DNA of 64,000 nt, from positions 233,830 to 297,829 of the forward strand of contig NZ_JHVB01000002.1 of NCBI RefSeq assembly GCF_000619925.1. The letters run 5' to 3'. The stretch is from Treponema sp. C6A8 (lineage in GTDB: Bacteria > Spirochaetota > Spirochaetia > Treponematales > Treponemataceae). A model generated the notes under the pieces. The model did not search any database. It was given only the letters and a program-made list of their open reading frames with translations, and was not told where the DNA came from. A program made the position numbers and the translations under genes. Shown here in pieces: positions 1 to 8,606 of the stretch; within the stretch, counting starts at the first letter, position 1, and every line of letters begins with the position of its first letter.

Positions 1-106
1 GGAGTGAAAATTTCTTAAGTCCGATATAAGCAGCATCAGCTCCGTAAGCATAGGCATAGGCTAATTTTTCAACATTTCCCGCAGGAGACAATAATTCCAT
101 ACTCAT
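1..106 (-). CDS. Peptidase U32 family protein, N-terminal fragment
   Basis: Only the first 35 codons lie in the window; the gene runs off the left edge. The protein begins MSMELLSPAGNVEKL and continues with AYAYGADAAYIG, the typical opening of U32-family proteins (the family of RlhA and TrhP, which act in rRNA and tRNA hydroxylation, although many members are simply annotated as collagenase-like proteases). The start is fixed by an AGGAG about 6 nt before the ATG at 106. The hydrolase-like gene ending at 126 lies just upstream on the same strand, so the two may be cotranscribed. Which U32 subfamily this is cannot be told from 35 residues. Confidence 0.8.
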   Translation of the reverse strand, partial: MSMELLSPAGNVEKLAYAYAYGADAAYIGLKKFSL

Positions 107-125
107 AAAATTCTCCTTCTAAAAT

Positions 126-1133
126 CTAGGCTTCGCTGTTAAGACCACGTTCCAGTTTAGGTTTATTTTCGAACTGCTGCTTTGTTTTTCCGTCCTCACT
201 TCCGCCCGTAACAATTTTACCGATTCTATCAAGTGCCAGATGAGATTCATACAGATATTCATCAGCCATCTGAAACATAAACATCATATCAGGCCAGACA
301 TCAAGAATACATTCGTTGCCGCAGTCTTCAAGCCTTTTTGCAAAGGCCTTTGCGTTTTCCAGAAGAGCTTCTCGCGCCCCAAGCTGAATTACAACCGGCG
401 GAAAATTCATCAAATCACCATCAGAAGCAAAAAGCGGAGAAACATGCAGGGTTTCTGTATTTGATTCAAAAGTGTAGACAGCGGCGCTTTTTCTGAAAAC
501 GTCCGGTGTCAAAATCTCATCATTAAGCTTTTTTGAAGTCAAAAGCGGAGAATTGGAAGAAACATCAAGCCATGGTGAAAACAAAATCACATTTTTGATG
601 TTTGCGCGATAGCGGTCACGAAGGTTAAAAATCAGAGAGCAGGCAAGACTTGCCCCGGAACCGTCGGCAGCGATTATAATTTCCGACTGGGCAGCAGCGC
701 TTCCTTTTTCAGCATTCAAGGAACAGGCAATCTGCTCTTCTGTATAAAGGGCACGGAAAACAGTCTGAATATCTTCGTTAGCAGCAGGATATGGAGAAGC
801 CGGTGCAAGACGGATTTCAGGAACAACTACCCGGCAAAAACACTTGGTTGCAAGGGAAGAACAGAAAGATCTGTAAGCCGCAGGACTTCCGCCCACAAAG
901 GAACCGCCGTGAATATAAAGCATAACACGGTTGGAAGCGTAAATTTCAGGAGAAAGCACGTCACAGTCGATGTTGCCGTATTTGTGAGAAGAACATTCTA
1001 CTCCGTTAGGCAGAAAAACCGTGGAAAAAGCCGCGTCGAGTTTGTGGCGGAAAGCTTCTACGTCGCCTTTTCCGTTGTAAGCCAGCAGCTTGAGTTTTTT
1101 GATGGCATTTTTTCTGTCGTTCTGATGTTCCAT
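126..1133 (-). CDS. HSL-type alpha/beta-hydrolase fold protein, probably catalytically dead
   Basis: A 335-aa protein of the hormone-sensitive-lipase (alpha/beta-hydrolase_3) type. The oxyanion-hole motif HGGSF (residues 75-79) is intact, and RLAPASPYPAANED matches the family. All three catalytic positions look replaced. The nucleophile elbow, normally GDSAGG, reads ADGSGA (156-161), putting Gly where Ser belongs. The acid-loop Asp reads Glu (GAREALL). The usual His (HxF in the last loop) reads Phe (PDMMFMF). By motif alignment it is therefore a pseudo-hydrolase, perhaps a binding or regulatory protein, unless S159 has taken over. I start it at the ATG at 1133 because an extended -10 box lies 7 nt upstream and there is no Shine-Dalgarno; an in-frame ATG at 1205 would add 24 residues. 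Confidence 0.75.
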   Translation of the reverse strand: MEHQNDRKNAIKKLKLLAYNGKGDVEAFRHKLDAAFSTVFLPNGVECSSHKYGNIDCDVLSPEIYASNRVMLYIHGGSFVGGSPAAYRSFCSSLATKCFCRVVVPEIRLAPASPYPAANEDIQTVFRALYTEEQIACSLNAEKGSAAAQSEIIIAADGSGASLACSLIFNLRDRYRANIKNVILFSPWLDVSSNSPLLTSKKLNDEILTPDVFRKSAAVYTFESNTETLHVSPLFASDGDLMNFPPVVIQLGAREALLENAKAFAKRLEDCGNECILDVWPDMMFMFQMADEYLYESHLALDRIGKIVTGGSEDGKTKQQFENKPKLERGLNSEA

Positions 1134-1140
1134 AAGGCAT

Positions 1141-1149
1141 ATTATAGCA
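1141..1149 (-). promoter_or_regulatory. Extended -10 box for the 126-1133 gene (leaderless type)
   Basis: On the minus strand this reads TGCTATAAT, followed by 7 nt and then the ATG at 1133. No Shine-Dalgarno sequence is present. The spacing would put the transcription start at or next to the A of the start codon. No good -35 hexamer is visible, as is usual for TGn-extended promoters. Confidence 0.5.
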
Positions 1150-1370
1150 AAATACGCAGATTTATGATATAAGTTTAAAAAGTACAAGAAAAAATGCTTT
1201 CGCAAGAACCGTAATTTGTTCCGCCGAGAAGGCTCGACGCTGCGCTCTGTATCTAAACACCGCGTTGTATTTTCCTTATCGCCTTCAATGCTTCACAAAT
1301 CACGAACCTTGCTACGCATTTTTTTTCCTACAGTTCTAAAATATTTCCTAAATATGCAGGAGTCTATAAC

Positions 1371-2279
1371 ATGCCTATTAAAGTAAAGTCAGATTTGCCA
1401 GCAGTCCGCACCCTTGAAAAAGAAAACATCTTCGTGATGACAGAAAAGCGAGCCGCTAATCAGGATATCCGTCCGCTTAAAATTGCCATTGTAAATCTGA
1501 TGCCTACTAAGGAAGTTACAGAAACTCAGCTCCTCCGCCTTTTGGGAAACTCCCCTCTTCAGGTAGAAATTTCCCTAGTCCGCATGGAAGACCACGAAAG
1601 CAAAAATACAGACACCAGCTATCTTGATAAATTCTACATTCCGTCAAGCGAACTCTTTAAGAACAAGTACGACGGCATGATTATCACAGGCGCCCCTGTC
1701 GAGCAGCTTGAATTTGAGCAGGTTGATTACTGGAATGAACTTTGCAGCATCATGGATTACGCCAAGACAAACGTTTTCTCAACTCTTTATGTCTGCTGGG
1801 GAAGCTTTGCGGGTCTTTATCATCTTTACGGCATTCAGAAACAGGGACTTGCAAAAAAATTGTCAGGTATTTTTATGAACCACCGCTGCACTGAAGCAGA
1901 ACCTCTTCTCCGCGGTTTTGACGACACATTCCCAATTCCTCAATCGCGTCACACAACCCTTCGCAAGGAAGACGTCCTAAAGAACCCAAACCTTACAATT
2001 CTGGCAGAAGGCGCTGAAGCCGGCGTTTCAATCATCAAATCAAACGATAACCGCGAAATCTTTATGACCGGCCACCTGGAATACGACACTGAAACCCTGG
2101 CCTGCGAATATTTCCGCGACATTGATAAAGGCATGGACGTTCCGCTTCCAAAGAACTACTTCCCGCTCAACAACGTAGACCGCATGCCAAGCAGCTACTG
2201 GCGCAGCACCGCTCATCTCTTCTACTCCAACTGGCTGAACTACTACGTCTATCAGGCGACACCTTACAACTTTATCTAA
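1371..2279 (+). CDS. metA: Homoserine O-acetyltransferase, MetA family
   Basis: A 302-aa full-length MetA-family enzyme that acylates homoserine in methionine biosynthesis. The catalytic Cys142 (YVCWGSFAGLYH), His235 and Glu237 (TGHLEYD) all sit at the standard family positions. Residue 111 is Glu (TGAPVEQLEFEQ); in this family Glu111 is associated with acetyl-CoA and Gly111 with succinyl-CoA, so the product is probably O-acetylhomoserine. The start has an AGGAG 8 nt upstream (1358-1362). The roughly 165-bp leader contains neither a recognisable SAM-I riboswitch nor a T-box. The gene is monocistronic and ends at a strong hairpin, convergent with the phosphatase gene. Confidence 0.93.
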   Translation: MPIKVKSDLPAVRTLEKENIFVMTEKRAANQDIRPLKIAIVNLMPTKEVTETQLLRLLGNSPLQVEISLVRMEDHESKNTDTSYLDKFYIPSSELFKNKYDGMIITGAPVEQLEFEQVDYWNELCSIMDYAKTNVFSTLYVCWGSFAGLYHLYGIQKQGLAKKLSGIFMNHRCTEAEPLLRGFDDTFPIPQSRHTTLRKEDVLKNPNLTILAEGAEAGVSIIKSNDNREIFMTGHLEYDTETLACEYFRDIDKGMDVPLPKNYFPLNNVDRMPSSYWRSTAHLFYSNWLNYYVYQATPYNFI

Positions 2280-2299
2280 GAGGGAGAAGCATCTCCCTC
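2280..2299 (+). terminator. Hairpin after metA
   Basis: A perfect 8-bp stem (GAGGGAGA / TCTCCCTC) with a 4-nt loop begins one base after the metA stop codon. There is no clean T-tract, so it may act as a bidirectional or stabilising hairpin between convergent genes. Confidence 0.55.
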
Positions 2300-2332
2300 G
2301 CTTCAAAGCGTTGCTTTTCCGCTACCCTCTCT

Positions 2333-2349
2333 GCGGGGCACATCCCCGC
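2333..2349. terminator. GC-rich hairpin between convergent genes
   Basis: GCGGGG-CACAT-CCCCGC forms a 6-bp GC-only stem 12 bp before the stop of the minus-strand phosphatase gene. It probably serves that gene. No T-run follows on either strand. Confidence 0.4.
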
Positions 2350-2361
2350 AACGCCCCTGTC

Positions 2362-2808
2362 TTACAACTGATCCAGCATTGCCGCACAGCCGGCGTAAAC
2401 GTCTGCCCAGGTGGCGTCAAAGTTGCCAGTGTACCATGGGTCTGCCACTTCATCAGTGCAGCCGCAGTATTCCAGAAGCAGGTGAACTTTACCAAGAGGG
2501 TCACCCTGCCATCTTCTATACATGTTAAAGATATTTTCTTCGTCCATGCCAATCAGGTAGTCGTATTTTTCGTAATCAGCGGCAGTAATCTGTCTTGCCC
2601 GGTGATTAGTAAAAGGCACTCCCTGTTCCCGGAGCTTTTCTACTGTGCCCCGGTGCATTCCATTCCCGATTTCTTCTGTGCTGGTTGCAGCTGAATCAAT
2701 CTGAAATTCACTGTCGCGGCCAGCCTTATGAACCAAATGCTTCATCACAAATTCAGCCATAGGGCTTCTGCAAATATTTCCGTGGCAGACAAATAAAATC
2801 CTAGTCAT
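2362..2808 (-). CDS. Low-molecular-weight protein-tyrosine phosphatase
   Basis: A 148-aa protein, the normal length for the family. The signature loop CHGNICRS (C-x5-R then S, residues 8-15) is at the N-terminus and the general-acid motif DPW occurs near the C-terminus (ADPWYTG). These enzymes remove phosphate from phosphotyrosine proteins through a phospho-cysteine intermediate; some act on arsenate or on exopolysaccharide kinases. It starts 15 bp after the stop of the MATE transporter gene, with its GGAG in that gap, so the two form an operon. The substrate is unknown and no tyrosine kinase is nearby. Confidence 0.9.
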   Translation of the reverse strand: MTRILFVCHGNICRSPMAEFVMKHLVHKAGRDSEFQIDSAATSTEEIGNGMHRGTVEKLREQGVPFTNHRARQITAADYEKYDYLIGMDEENIFNMYRRWQGDPLGKVHLLLEYCGCTDEVADPWYTGNFDATWADVYAGCAAMLDQL

Positions 2809-2823
2809 TATAAAAATCTCCAG

Positions 2824-4206
2824 TTAAGCTGCATCTTCAAGCAGCATTGTAGTACGCCATTTTCCGAATTTATAGCGCCAGACACAAACAATGGCAGTAA
2901 CCGTCCAGGTGAAGGAGTTTGTAAGCCATACACCCCAGTAACCGATTGGGAAAGTATGACCGAATAGCTTAATGCTTACAATACTTGCAAGGGCATGAGC
3001 AAAAACAATTCGGCAGACAACTTCTACAAGACCGTTCATCATTGCAAAGTTTGCATCGCCGCAGCCGTTTAAGCTGGCACGAGGAATATAAATCATTCCA
3101 AGAGGGAAGTAGAAGAAACATGTAAGCTTGAGGGCAACATATCCCATTTCAATTACTTCGCGGTCTTTTACGAAGAAGGCAATCATGGTTCGCCCGAAAA
3201 TAAATACAACCGGAACCAGCAGAAGACTGAAGGCAGCAACAAGGAAAGTCCCCCGGTGCAGGCCTTTTCGGACACGGTCAATATTTTTTGCCCCGTAATT
3301 CTGCCCTGCGTAGGTTGTGATTGCAGCTGCCAGCGACTGATAAGGCATGTGAATCAGCTGTTCAAGGCGGCTTGCAACCGTGAAGGTCGCCATTACAATC
3401 TCGCCAAAGGAGTTTACAACGCCCTGCAGCATGATGCAGGAAATTGCAATCAGAGAACTTTGAAGGGCAACAGGAATTCCAATTCTGAAGGATTTTGCAA
3501 CAATCGTAGTATCAGGTCTAAGGTCCCTCTTTGAAAAACGGAAATAAGGAACCTTTGCAAAAGCGTAGACAAGGCAGGCAAGAGCGCTGACGGCCTGAGA
3601 AATCACTGTTGCAAGGGCAACGCCCAGAACTGCCCAACCAAAATAAACTACAAAGAGCAAATCCAGAACCACATTTACCAGGCTTGCAAGAATCAAAAAG
3701 TAAAGAGGCGTTTTTGAGTCGCCGAGTGCCCTTAGTATAGAAGAAATACCGTTATAAAAGGCGATAAAGATGATTCCAAATGTTGTAAGGCGAAGATAAA
3801 GGGCTGCGTCCGGCAAAATCTGTTCCGGACAGCTGATTAAACGGAGTATGACATTACATAAAGAAACGCCAATCACCGTTACACCAAAAGAAGAGACTGT
3901 CAGAATAAAAAAGGAATTTGCAATTGTTGCTCGCAGGGCCTTCTCATTTTTTGCGCCAAAATACTGGGAAACAAGAATGCCGATACCGGTTGCGAGTCCG
4001 CCTGCCAGTGAAAAAAACAGAAATCCAAATGAACCGCAGGTTCCTACCGCCGCCAGCGCTGCCGGTCCGACAAAGTTTCCGACAATAACAGAATCCACCA
4101 TGTTATAAAACTGCTGGAATACGTTTCCAATCAAAAGCGGCCAGGTAAAAGCCAGAAGATGCTTCAGGGGCGAGCCATAAGTCATATCGACTATTTTTGA
4201 ACTCAT
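2824..4206 (-). CDS. MATE family efflux transporter
   Basis: A 460-aa integral membrane protein with about 12 hydrophobic segments in two homologous halves, as in the DinF/NorM-type MATE family, which exports drugs or metabolites in exchange for Na+ or H+. Family residues seen include PLLIGNVFQQFYNMVDS near the N-terminus and the mirrored GIPVALQSSLIAIS region near the middle. The start is the ATG at 4206, with GAGG 5-8 nt upstream; an in-frame ATG five codons earlier lacks a ribosome site. It is cotranscribed with the downstream phosphatase. The substrate cannot be predicted. Confidence 0.9.
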   Translation of the reverse strand: MSSKIVDMTYGSPLKHLLAFTWPLLIGNVFQQFYNMVDSVIVGNFVGPAALAAVGTCGSFGFLFFSLAGGLATGIGILVSQYFGAKNEKALRATIANSFFILTVSSFGVTVIGVSLCNVILRLISCPEQILPDAALYLRLTTFGIIFIAFYNGISSILRALGDSKTPLYFLILASLVNVVLDLLFVVYFGWAVLGVALATVISQAVSALACLVYAFAKVPYFRFSKRDLRPDTTIVAKSFRIGIPVALQSSLIAISCIMLQGVVNSFGEIVMATFTVASRLEQLIHMPYQSLAAAITTYAGQNYGAKNIDRVRKGLHRGTFLVAAFSLLLVPVVFIFGRTMIAFFVKDREVIEMGYVALKLTCFFYFPLGMIYIPRASLNGCGDANFAMMNGLVEVVCRIVFAHALASIVSIKLFGHTFPIGYWGVWLTNSFTWTVTAIVCVWRYKFGKWRTTMLLEDAA

Positions 4207-4289
4207 AAAAACCTCGTTCAATCAAATCTAATAAGAAAGGCGGGAAAAATCAATAAAAATCCCTTCTACTACCCTAAAAGTACAAAATT

Positions 4290-4298
4290 TGGTAAACT
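4290..4298 (+). promoter_or_regulatory. Extended -10 box of the his operon (leaderless type)
   Basis: TGGTAAACT (TGn plus TAAACT at 4293-4298) is followed by exactly 7 nt and the ATG at 4306. There is no Shine-Dalgarno. The arrangement repeats before other genes in this window. Confidence 0.4.
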
Positions 4299-4305
4299 CT
4301 CTTCT

Positions 4306-5598
4306 ATGGTAATTTCTTCTATAGATTTAAAGAACGGACATGTCGTTCAGCTTAAGAACGGAAAGGAACTTGTGCTTCAGCGTGATGATGCTGATGCTTT
4401 AATTGCACAGTTCGACATGTATGGCGAAGTCGCTGTTATTGATCTGGATGCGGCTTTGGGAAACATTGACGAAAAAGGTAATACAGAAAATACCCATTTA
4501 TTAAAATCTCTTCTCCATCATGGAAACGTTCGAACCGGCGGTGGAATCCGCACTGTAAAACGCGCAAAAGAACTTATCAGTCTTGGAGCAGAAAAAGTTA
4601 TCATAGGCTCGGCTGCATGGAAATCAAATCCAGAGCCTGGTCAGTCTGTTTTGAACGAAGACTTTTTGAAGGAACTTGCAGACGCAATCGGTAAAGACAG
4701 AATTATCATCAGTGTTGATGCTATAAACGGAAAAATCGCTGTAAAAGGCTGGACAGAAACTGTAGATATTCCTCTTGTTGAAGGTGCAAAGCAGGCTGAA
4801 AAATTCTGTTCGGAACTTTTGTTTACCTGCGTAGAAAAAGAAGGCTGCATGCAGGGCACAAACATGGATTATGTCCGCCAGCTTAGAGAGGCAGTAAACT
4901 GCCGCGTTGTAGTTGCAGGCGGCGTTTCAAGCGTTGAAGAAATTGCAGAGCTTGAAAAGCTTCATTGTGATGTTCAGCTTGGAATGGCTTTGTACACCGG
5001 AAAGGTAAATCTTTCTGATGCCTTTATCAGCTGTCTTGATTTTGAAAAAGTAAAATTGATTCCTGTTATCGCTCAGAGCGTAAACGGCGAAGTTATGATG
5101 GAAGGTTATGCTAACGCCGAAGCTTTTGCTAAAACATTTGAAACTAAAAAGCTTACCTTCTTCAGCCGTGAACGTCAGAAGCTTTGGACAAAAGGTGAAA
5201 CAAGCGGAAACTTCCTTGAAGTTGTAAAACTTCGCGCTGACTGCGACCGCGACACCGTTCTTGCAACAGTAATCCCACACGGACCTGCATGCCATACCGG
5301 AAGCTGGACCTGTTTTGGAACTGATCCGCAGGAAAAATCAAGTATGGGACGTCTTTACGACGTAATCGCAGACCGTTTTGCAAATCCACGTCCGGGTTCG
5401 TATACTGCAACCTTAAACAACGAACGTGTTCGCGAAAAGGTTATGGAAGAAGCAGAAGAGCTTTGCGAAGCAGAATCAAAAGATGACGTTATCTGGGAAG
5501 CCGCAGATTTACTCTACTTTGTAAACGTGCTGATGTACAAAGAAGGCGTAACCTGGAAAGACGTTTATGACGAATTAGATAAACGTCATAAGGCTTAA
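4306..5598 (+). CDS. Histidine biosynthesis fusion HisA-like/HisI/HisE
   Basis: One 430-aa chain joins three his functions. Residues 1-248 are a HisA-type half-barrel protein (ProFAR isomerase): Asp7 in SSIDLKNG, phosphate loops GGGIR (78-82) and AGGVSS, and ISVDA (Asp138). Residues 251-345 are HisI (phosphoribosyl-AMP cyclohydrolase), with KLWTKGETSGN, DCDRD and GPACHTGSWTCF. Residues 347-430 are HisE (phosphoribosyl-ATP pyrophosphatase), with EKVMEEAEEL. In the HisA part, the usual TDIxxDGT segment reads TCVEKEGC (174-181), so the second conserved Asp is Cys; activity of that domain is not certain. hisD follows 56 bp later. HisI-HisE then HisD is the same order as in the fungal HIS4 protein. 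Confidence 0.88.
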   Translation: MVISSIDLKNGHVVQLKNGKELVLQRDDADALIAQFDMYGEVAVIDLDAALGNIDEKGNTENTHLLKSLLHHGNVRTGGGIRTVKRAKELISLGAEKVIIGSAAWKSNPEPGQSVLNEDFLKELADAIGKDRIIISVDAINGKIAVKGWTETVDIPLVEGAKQAEKFCSELLFTCVEKEGCMQGTNMDYVRQLREAVNCRVVVAGGVSSVEEIAELEKLHCDVQLGMALYTGKVNLSDAFISCLDFEKVKLIPVIAQSVNGEVMMEGYANAEAFAKTFETKKLTFFSRERQKLWTKGETSGNFLEVVKLRADCDRDTVLATVIPHGPACHTGSWTCFGTDPQEKSSMGRLYDVIADRFANPRPGSYTATLNNERVREKVMEEAEELCEAESKDDVIWEAADLLYFVNVLMYKEGVTWKDVYDELDKRHKA

Positions 5599-5628
5599 AA
5601 AAGCCTCCTGGGCAGCTATGCTGACCAG
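5591..5628 (+). other. Two hairpins between hisA-I-E and hisD
   Basis: AGGCTT-AAAA-AAGCCT (5591-5606) straddles the stop codon. It is followed at once by CTGG-G-CAGC-TAT-GCTG-A-CCAG (5608-5628), an 8-bp stem with one G/A mismatch and a 3-nt loop, then AATAATTTTT. They could tune expression of hisD or give partial termination. No leader peptide rich in His codons is seen. Confidence 0.45.
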
Positions 5629-5654
5629 TCAATAATTTTTGGAAGGTTAGACAA

Positions 5655-7025
5655 TTGATACAGATACTTAAATATACCGAGCTTGATGAAAATTTTTATA
5701 AAGGCCGTGATTTTGAAAACACAGCCAGCGAAACTGTAAAATCAGTTCTTGAAGAAGTAGAAAAAAAAGGCGACGCAGCCCTCCGCATCTACGGACATAA
5801 ATTCGACGTATCAGTTCCTGCTCAGTTTGAAGTGCCGCAGGAAGAACTTAAGGCCGCAGCCGAAAAATTAATGATTCAGAACCGCGACCTTTACGATGCC
5901 TTAGTTTATTCTCACACACTCGCCCTTGAATTTGCAAAAAAACAGCGTGAATCCTTCACCGATTTTGAAACAGAACTTACAACCGGTCTGATTACTGGCC
6001 AGAAAACAATTCCTGTAGAACGAGCAGGCTGCTATGTTCCTGCAGGCCGCTTCCCTCTGGTTTCAAGCGTAATTATGACAGTAACTCCTGCTGTTGCAGC
6101 CGGAGTAAAAGACGTAATCTTGTGTACACCTCCTCGCGTTCACCCGGATGACAAAGATGCAGCCGGTAAAAAAGGCGAAGGCGTTCCTGGACACGCATTT
6201 GCAGGCGGAAAACCATATGCCGATGAAGGAATTATGGCAGCCGCTTATATCTGCGGAGTAAATCACCTTTACGCAGTCGGCGGTTCACAGGCAATCGGAG
6301 CAATGGCATTCGGAACAGAAAGCATTCCAAAGGTAGACGTAATAGTTGGACCAGGAAACAAGTTCGTTGCAGCTGCAAAACGCGAAGTTTATGGAACTGT
6401 CGGAATCGATATGATTGCAGGTCCTACAGAAGTTATGATTATCGCAGACAAGAGCGCAAATCCAGCATGGGTTGCAGCAGATCTTCTTGCACAGGCAGAA
6501 CACGACGTTGTTGCTCAGCCGGTTCTCGTAACATGCGATGAAGGCCTTGCAAAAGCTGTATCAGACGAAATTGAGCGTCAGCTGGAAACCCTTACAACTA
6601 AGGAAATTGCACGCCAGAGCGTAGAAACATACGGAAAAATCATCATCACAGAAAGCTATGAGCAGGCTGCCGAAGTTGCAAACCGCAAAGCACCTGAGCA
6701 CCTTGAACTTGCAATGGAAGAAGGCAAAGAACGTGATATGGTAGAAAGCCTTGTCCACAATTATGGCTCCCTTTTTGTTGGTCACGCATCAGCAGAAGTA
6801 TTCGGAGATTACGCAGCAGGCTTGAACCACACACTCCCTACATCAGGCTCAGCACGCTTTACAGGCGGCCTCAGCGTACGCATGTTCCTTAAAACTGTAA
6901 CAACTCTCCGCGTTGTAGCCGGTAGTTCTGGTTCACACAGAAGCGCAGTTGCCGCAGGATTTTTGGGCGACGCAGAAGGTCTTGCAGGACATGCCCGTGC
7001 TGCAAGAGTAAGAATTGAGAAATAG
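5655..7025 (+). CDS. hisD: Histidinol dehydrogenase
   Basis: A 456-aa enzyme oxidising histidinol to histidine in two NAD+-dependent steps. Visible family signatures are VGPGNKFVAAAKREV, GIDMIAGPTEV, LLAQAEHD (the zinc-ligand Gln and His), KAPEHLEL (catalytic Glu-His) and GDYAAGLNHTLPT. A roughly 25-residue Gly/Lys/Asp-rich insertion follows CTPP. The start is a TTG at 5655 with GGAAGG 8 nt upstream; no ATG lies close enough to replace it. It is the second gene of the his transcription unit and lies 9 bp before def, so the block may continue through def and fmt. Confidence 0.93.
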   Translation: MIQILKYTELDENFYKGRDFENTASETVKSVLEEVEKKGDAALRIYGHKFDVSVPAQFEVPQEELKAAAEKLMIQNRDLYDALVYSHTLALEFAKKQRESFTDFETELTTGLITGQKTIPVERAGCYVPAGRFPLVSSVIMTVTPAVAAGVKDVILCTPPRVHPDDKDAAGKKGEGVPGHAFAGGKPYADEGIMAAAYICGVNHLYAVGGSQAIGAMAFGTESIPKVDVIVGPGNKFVAAAKREVYGTVGIDMIAGPTEVMIIADKSANPAWVAADLLAQAEHDVVAQPVLVTCDEGLAKAVSDEIERQLETLTTKEIARQSVETYGKIIITESYEQAAEVANRKAPEHLELAMEEGKERDMVESLVHNYGSLFVGHASAEVFGDYAAGLNHTLPTSGSARFTGGLSVRMFLKTVTTLRVVAGSSGSHRSAVAAGFLGDAEGLAGHARAARVRIEK

Positions 7026-7034
7026 GAATTTAAT

Positions 7035-7610
7035 ATGGTTTTAGACATTGTAAAACTTGGTGAAGACATTTTAAGACAGAAGGCAGAACCGGTTGCAGAA
7101 GTAAATGACGAAATCCGCAAGCTTGCAGAAGATATGTTCGACACAATGATTGAAGCAGACGGTGTTGGACTTGCAGGCCCACAGGTTGGAAAGAACCTGC
7201 GTATGTTCGTTCTTATTGCAGACGATGATGTCCGCCGCGTTTTCATCAATCCTCAGATTATTAAAACTTCTGAAGAACTCGGTGACTACGATGAAGGCTG
7301 TCTTAGTATTCCTCAGGTTTACGAAACAATCCGCCGTCCTGTAAGAGTAACCGTTCAGGCATTGAATGAAAACGGCAAGCCTTTTACACTTGACGCTGAC
7401 GGACTTCTTGCAAGAATTATCCAGCACGAATACGATCACCTGGACGGAATTGTATTTATTGACCGCGGCGATAAGGAATTTGCGGAAAAGACCACCGCTC
7501 AGTTCAAAAAACGCATGGAACGCGCAGAACAGAAACGCAAGGAAAAGGAAGCTAAGGCAAGAAAGATTGCAGCTAAAATCGCTGCAAAAGAAGCAAAAAA
7601 AAGCAAATAG
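7035..7610 (+). CDS. def: Peptide deformylase
   Basis: A 191-aa enzyme that removes the formyl group from the initiator methionine of new proteins. The three family motifs are present: GVGLAGPQVG (43-52), EGCLSIP with metal-ligand Cys89, and HEYDHLDG with His131, Glu132 and His135. Motif 1 has Gly-Pro where most enzymes have Ala-Pro/Ala. A strongly basic Lys/Ala-rich tail after about residue 160 extends it past the usual 150-170 aa. It precedes fmt by 10 bp, the common def-fmt pairing that links formylation and deformylation. Confidence 0.95.
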   Translation: MVLDIVKLGEDILRQKAEPVAEVNDEIRKLAEDMFDTMIEADGVGLAGPQVGKNLRMFVLIADDDVRRVFINPQIIKTSEELGDYDEGCLSIPQVYETIRRPVRVTVQALNENGKPFTLDADGLLARIIQHEYDHLDGIVFIDRGDKEFAEKTTAQFKKRMERAEQKRKEKEAKARKIAAKIAAKEAKKSK

Positions 7611-7620
7611 GAAATAAAAC

Positions 7621-8574
7621 ATGAAAATCCTTTATGCAGGAAGCCCTGAAGCGGCTGCTGTAACATTAAAGATTCTCATTGAAAGACAAAAAGAATGCGG
7701 TTTTCAAATCGCTGGAGTTCTTTCAAATCCACCGACGGCAAAGGGAAGACACAAAACTCCAACCCCAACGCCGGTTGCCGCCCTTGCAGAAGAATATCAT
7801 CTTCCGGTCTATACGCCGGAGCATTTAGACGGCGCTGCCCGCGAGCAGATTGGACCGCTGGGAGCTGATCTTCTTGTTGTTTTTGCCTATGGTCATATTT
7901 TCGGGCCAAAATTTATGGCTCTCTTTCCTATGGGTGGAATCAACCTTCACCCTTCACTTCTTCCAAAATACCGCGGCTGTACTCCGGTTCCTGCGGCTAT
8001 CTTAAACCGCGATGAAAAAACTGCCGCTACAATTCAGTATGTAAGCCCGAAAATGGACGAAGGCAACATTCTTGCCCAGCAGAATATTGAACTTGACGGC
8101 TCTGAAACAGGCGAAAGCCTTCTATTAAAATCTGCAGAAATCGGCGCAGAACTTTTCTGCAATCTCTTAAGCAAAAATCACCTGCCGGAAGGAAAGCCTC
8201 AGACTGGCGAAGCAAGCTATACATCAATCATCACAAAGGAAGATGCAAAGATTAACTGGCAGGAAAGCGCCGCAACTATAGAAGCAAAAATCCGTGCTTA
8301 CTATCCGGATCCTGGCTGCTGGTGCCTTGAAAAGGGAGAACCTCTCCGCCTTTTGAACGCCACCTTCATTCCACAGTCGGACGATAGGGCAAGCGGCTAT
8401 GTAGTAGAACCTGCAGGTCAGGTTCTTCAGTTTGTAAAATCAGAAGGAATCTACATCAAAACCGGCGACGGTCTTTTGTGCGTTAAAGAACTTCAGCGTC
8501 AGGGCAAAAAGCCTATGGGCTATAAGGATTTTATGAACGGCGCAAGAGAATTTATCGGAACAGTACTGGAATAA
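7621..8574 (+). CDS. fmt: Methionyl-tRNA formyltransferase
   Basis: A 317-aa enzyme transferring formyl from 10-formyl-tetrahydrofolate to initiator Met-tRNA. The N-terminal nucleotide-fold motif is ILYAGSPEAAA, where most members read FMGTPxFA. The formyl-transferase core contains NLHPSLLPKYRGCTPV and the catalytic-loop sequence YVSPKMDEGNILAQ. The C-terminal tRNA-binding beta domain is present (about residues 210-317). GGAAATAAAAC precedes the ATG. It is translated between def and the PASTA-protein gene in one run of plus-strand genes. Confidence 0.94.
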   Translation: MKILYAGSPEAAAVTLKILIERQKECGFQIAGVLSNPPTAKGRHKTPTPTPVAALAEEYHLPVYTPEHLDGAAREQIGPLGADLLVVFAYGHIFGPKFMALFPMGGINLHPSLLPKYRGCTPVPAAILNRDEKTAATIQYVSPKMDEGNILAQQNIELDGSETGESLLLKSAEIGAELFCNLLSKNHLPEGKPQTGEASYTSIITKEDAKINWQESAATIEAKIRAYYPDPGCWCLEKGEPLRLLNATFIPQSDDRASGYVVEPAGQVLQFVKSEGIYIKTGDGLLCVKELQRQGKKPMGYKDFMNGAREFIGTVLE

Positions 8575-8606
8575 TATATAGAAAAAAGTCAAAATCACAG
8601 AAATCA

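Noticed and set aside
1206..1370. SAM riboswitch or T-box in the metA leader
   Set aside because: No SAM-I core (no AGAGGTGGAGGGA-like sequence) and no T-box; only weak 4-bp pairings seen.
5655..5657. Frameshift or missing ATG at the start of hisD
   Set aside because: TTG is well placed 8 nt after GGAAGG and the protein is full length.
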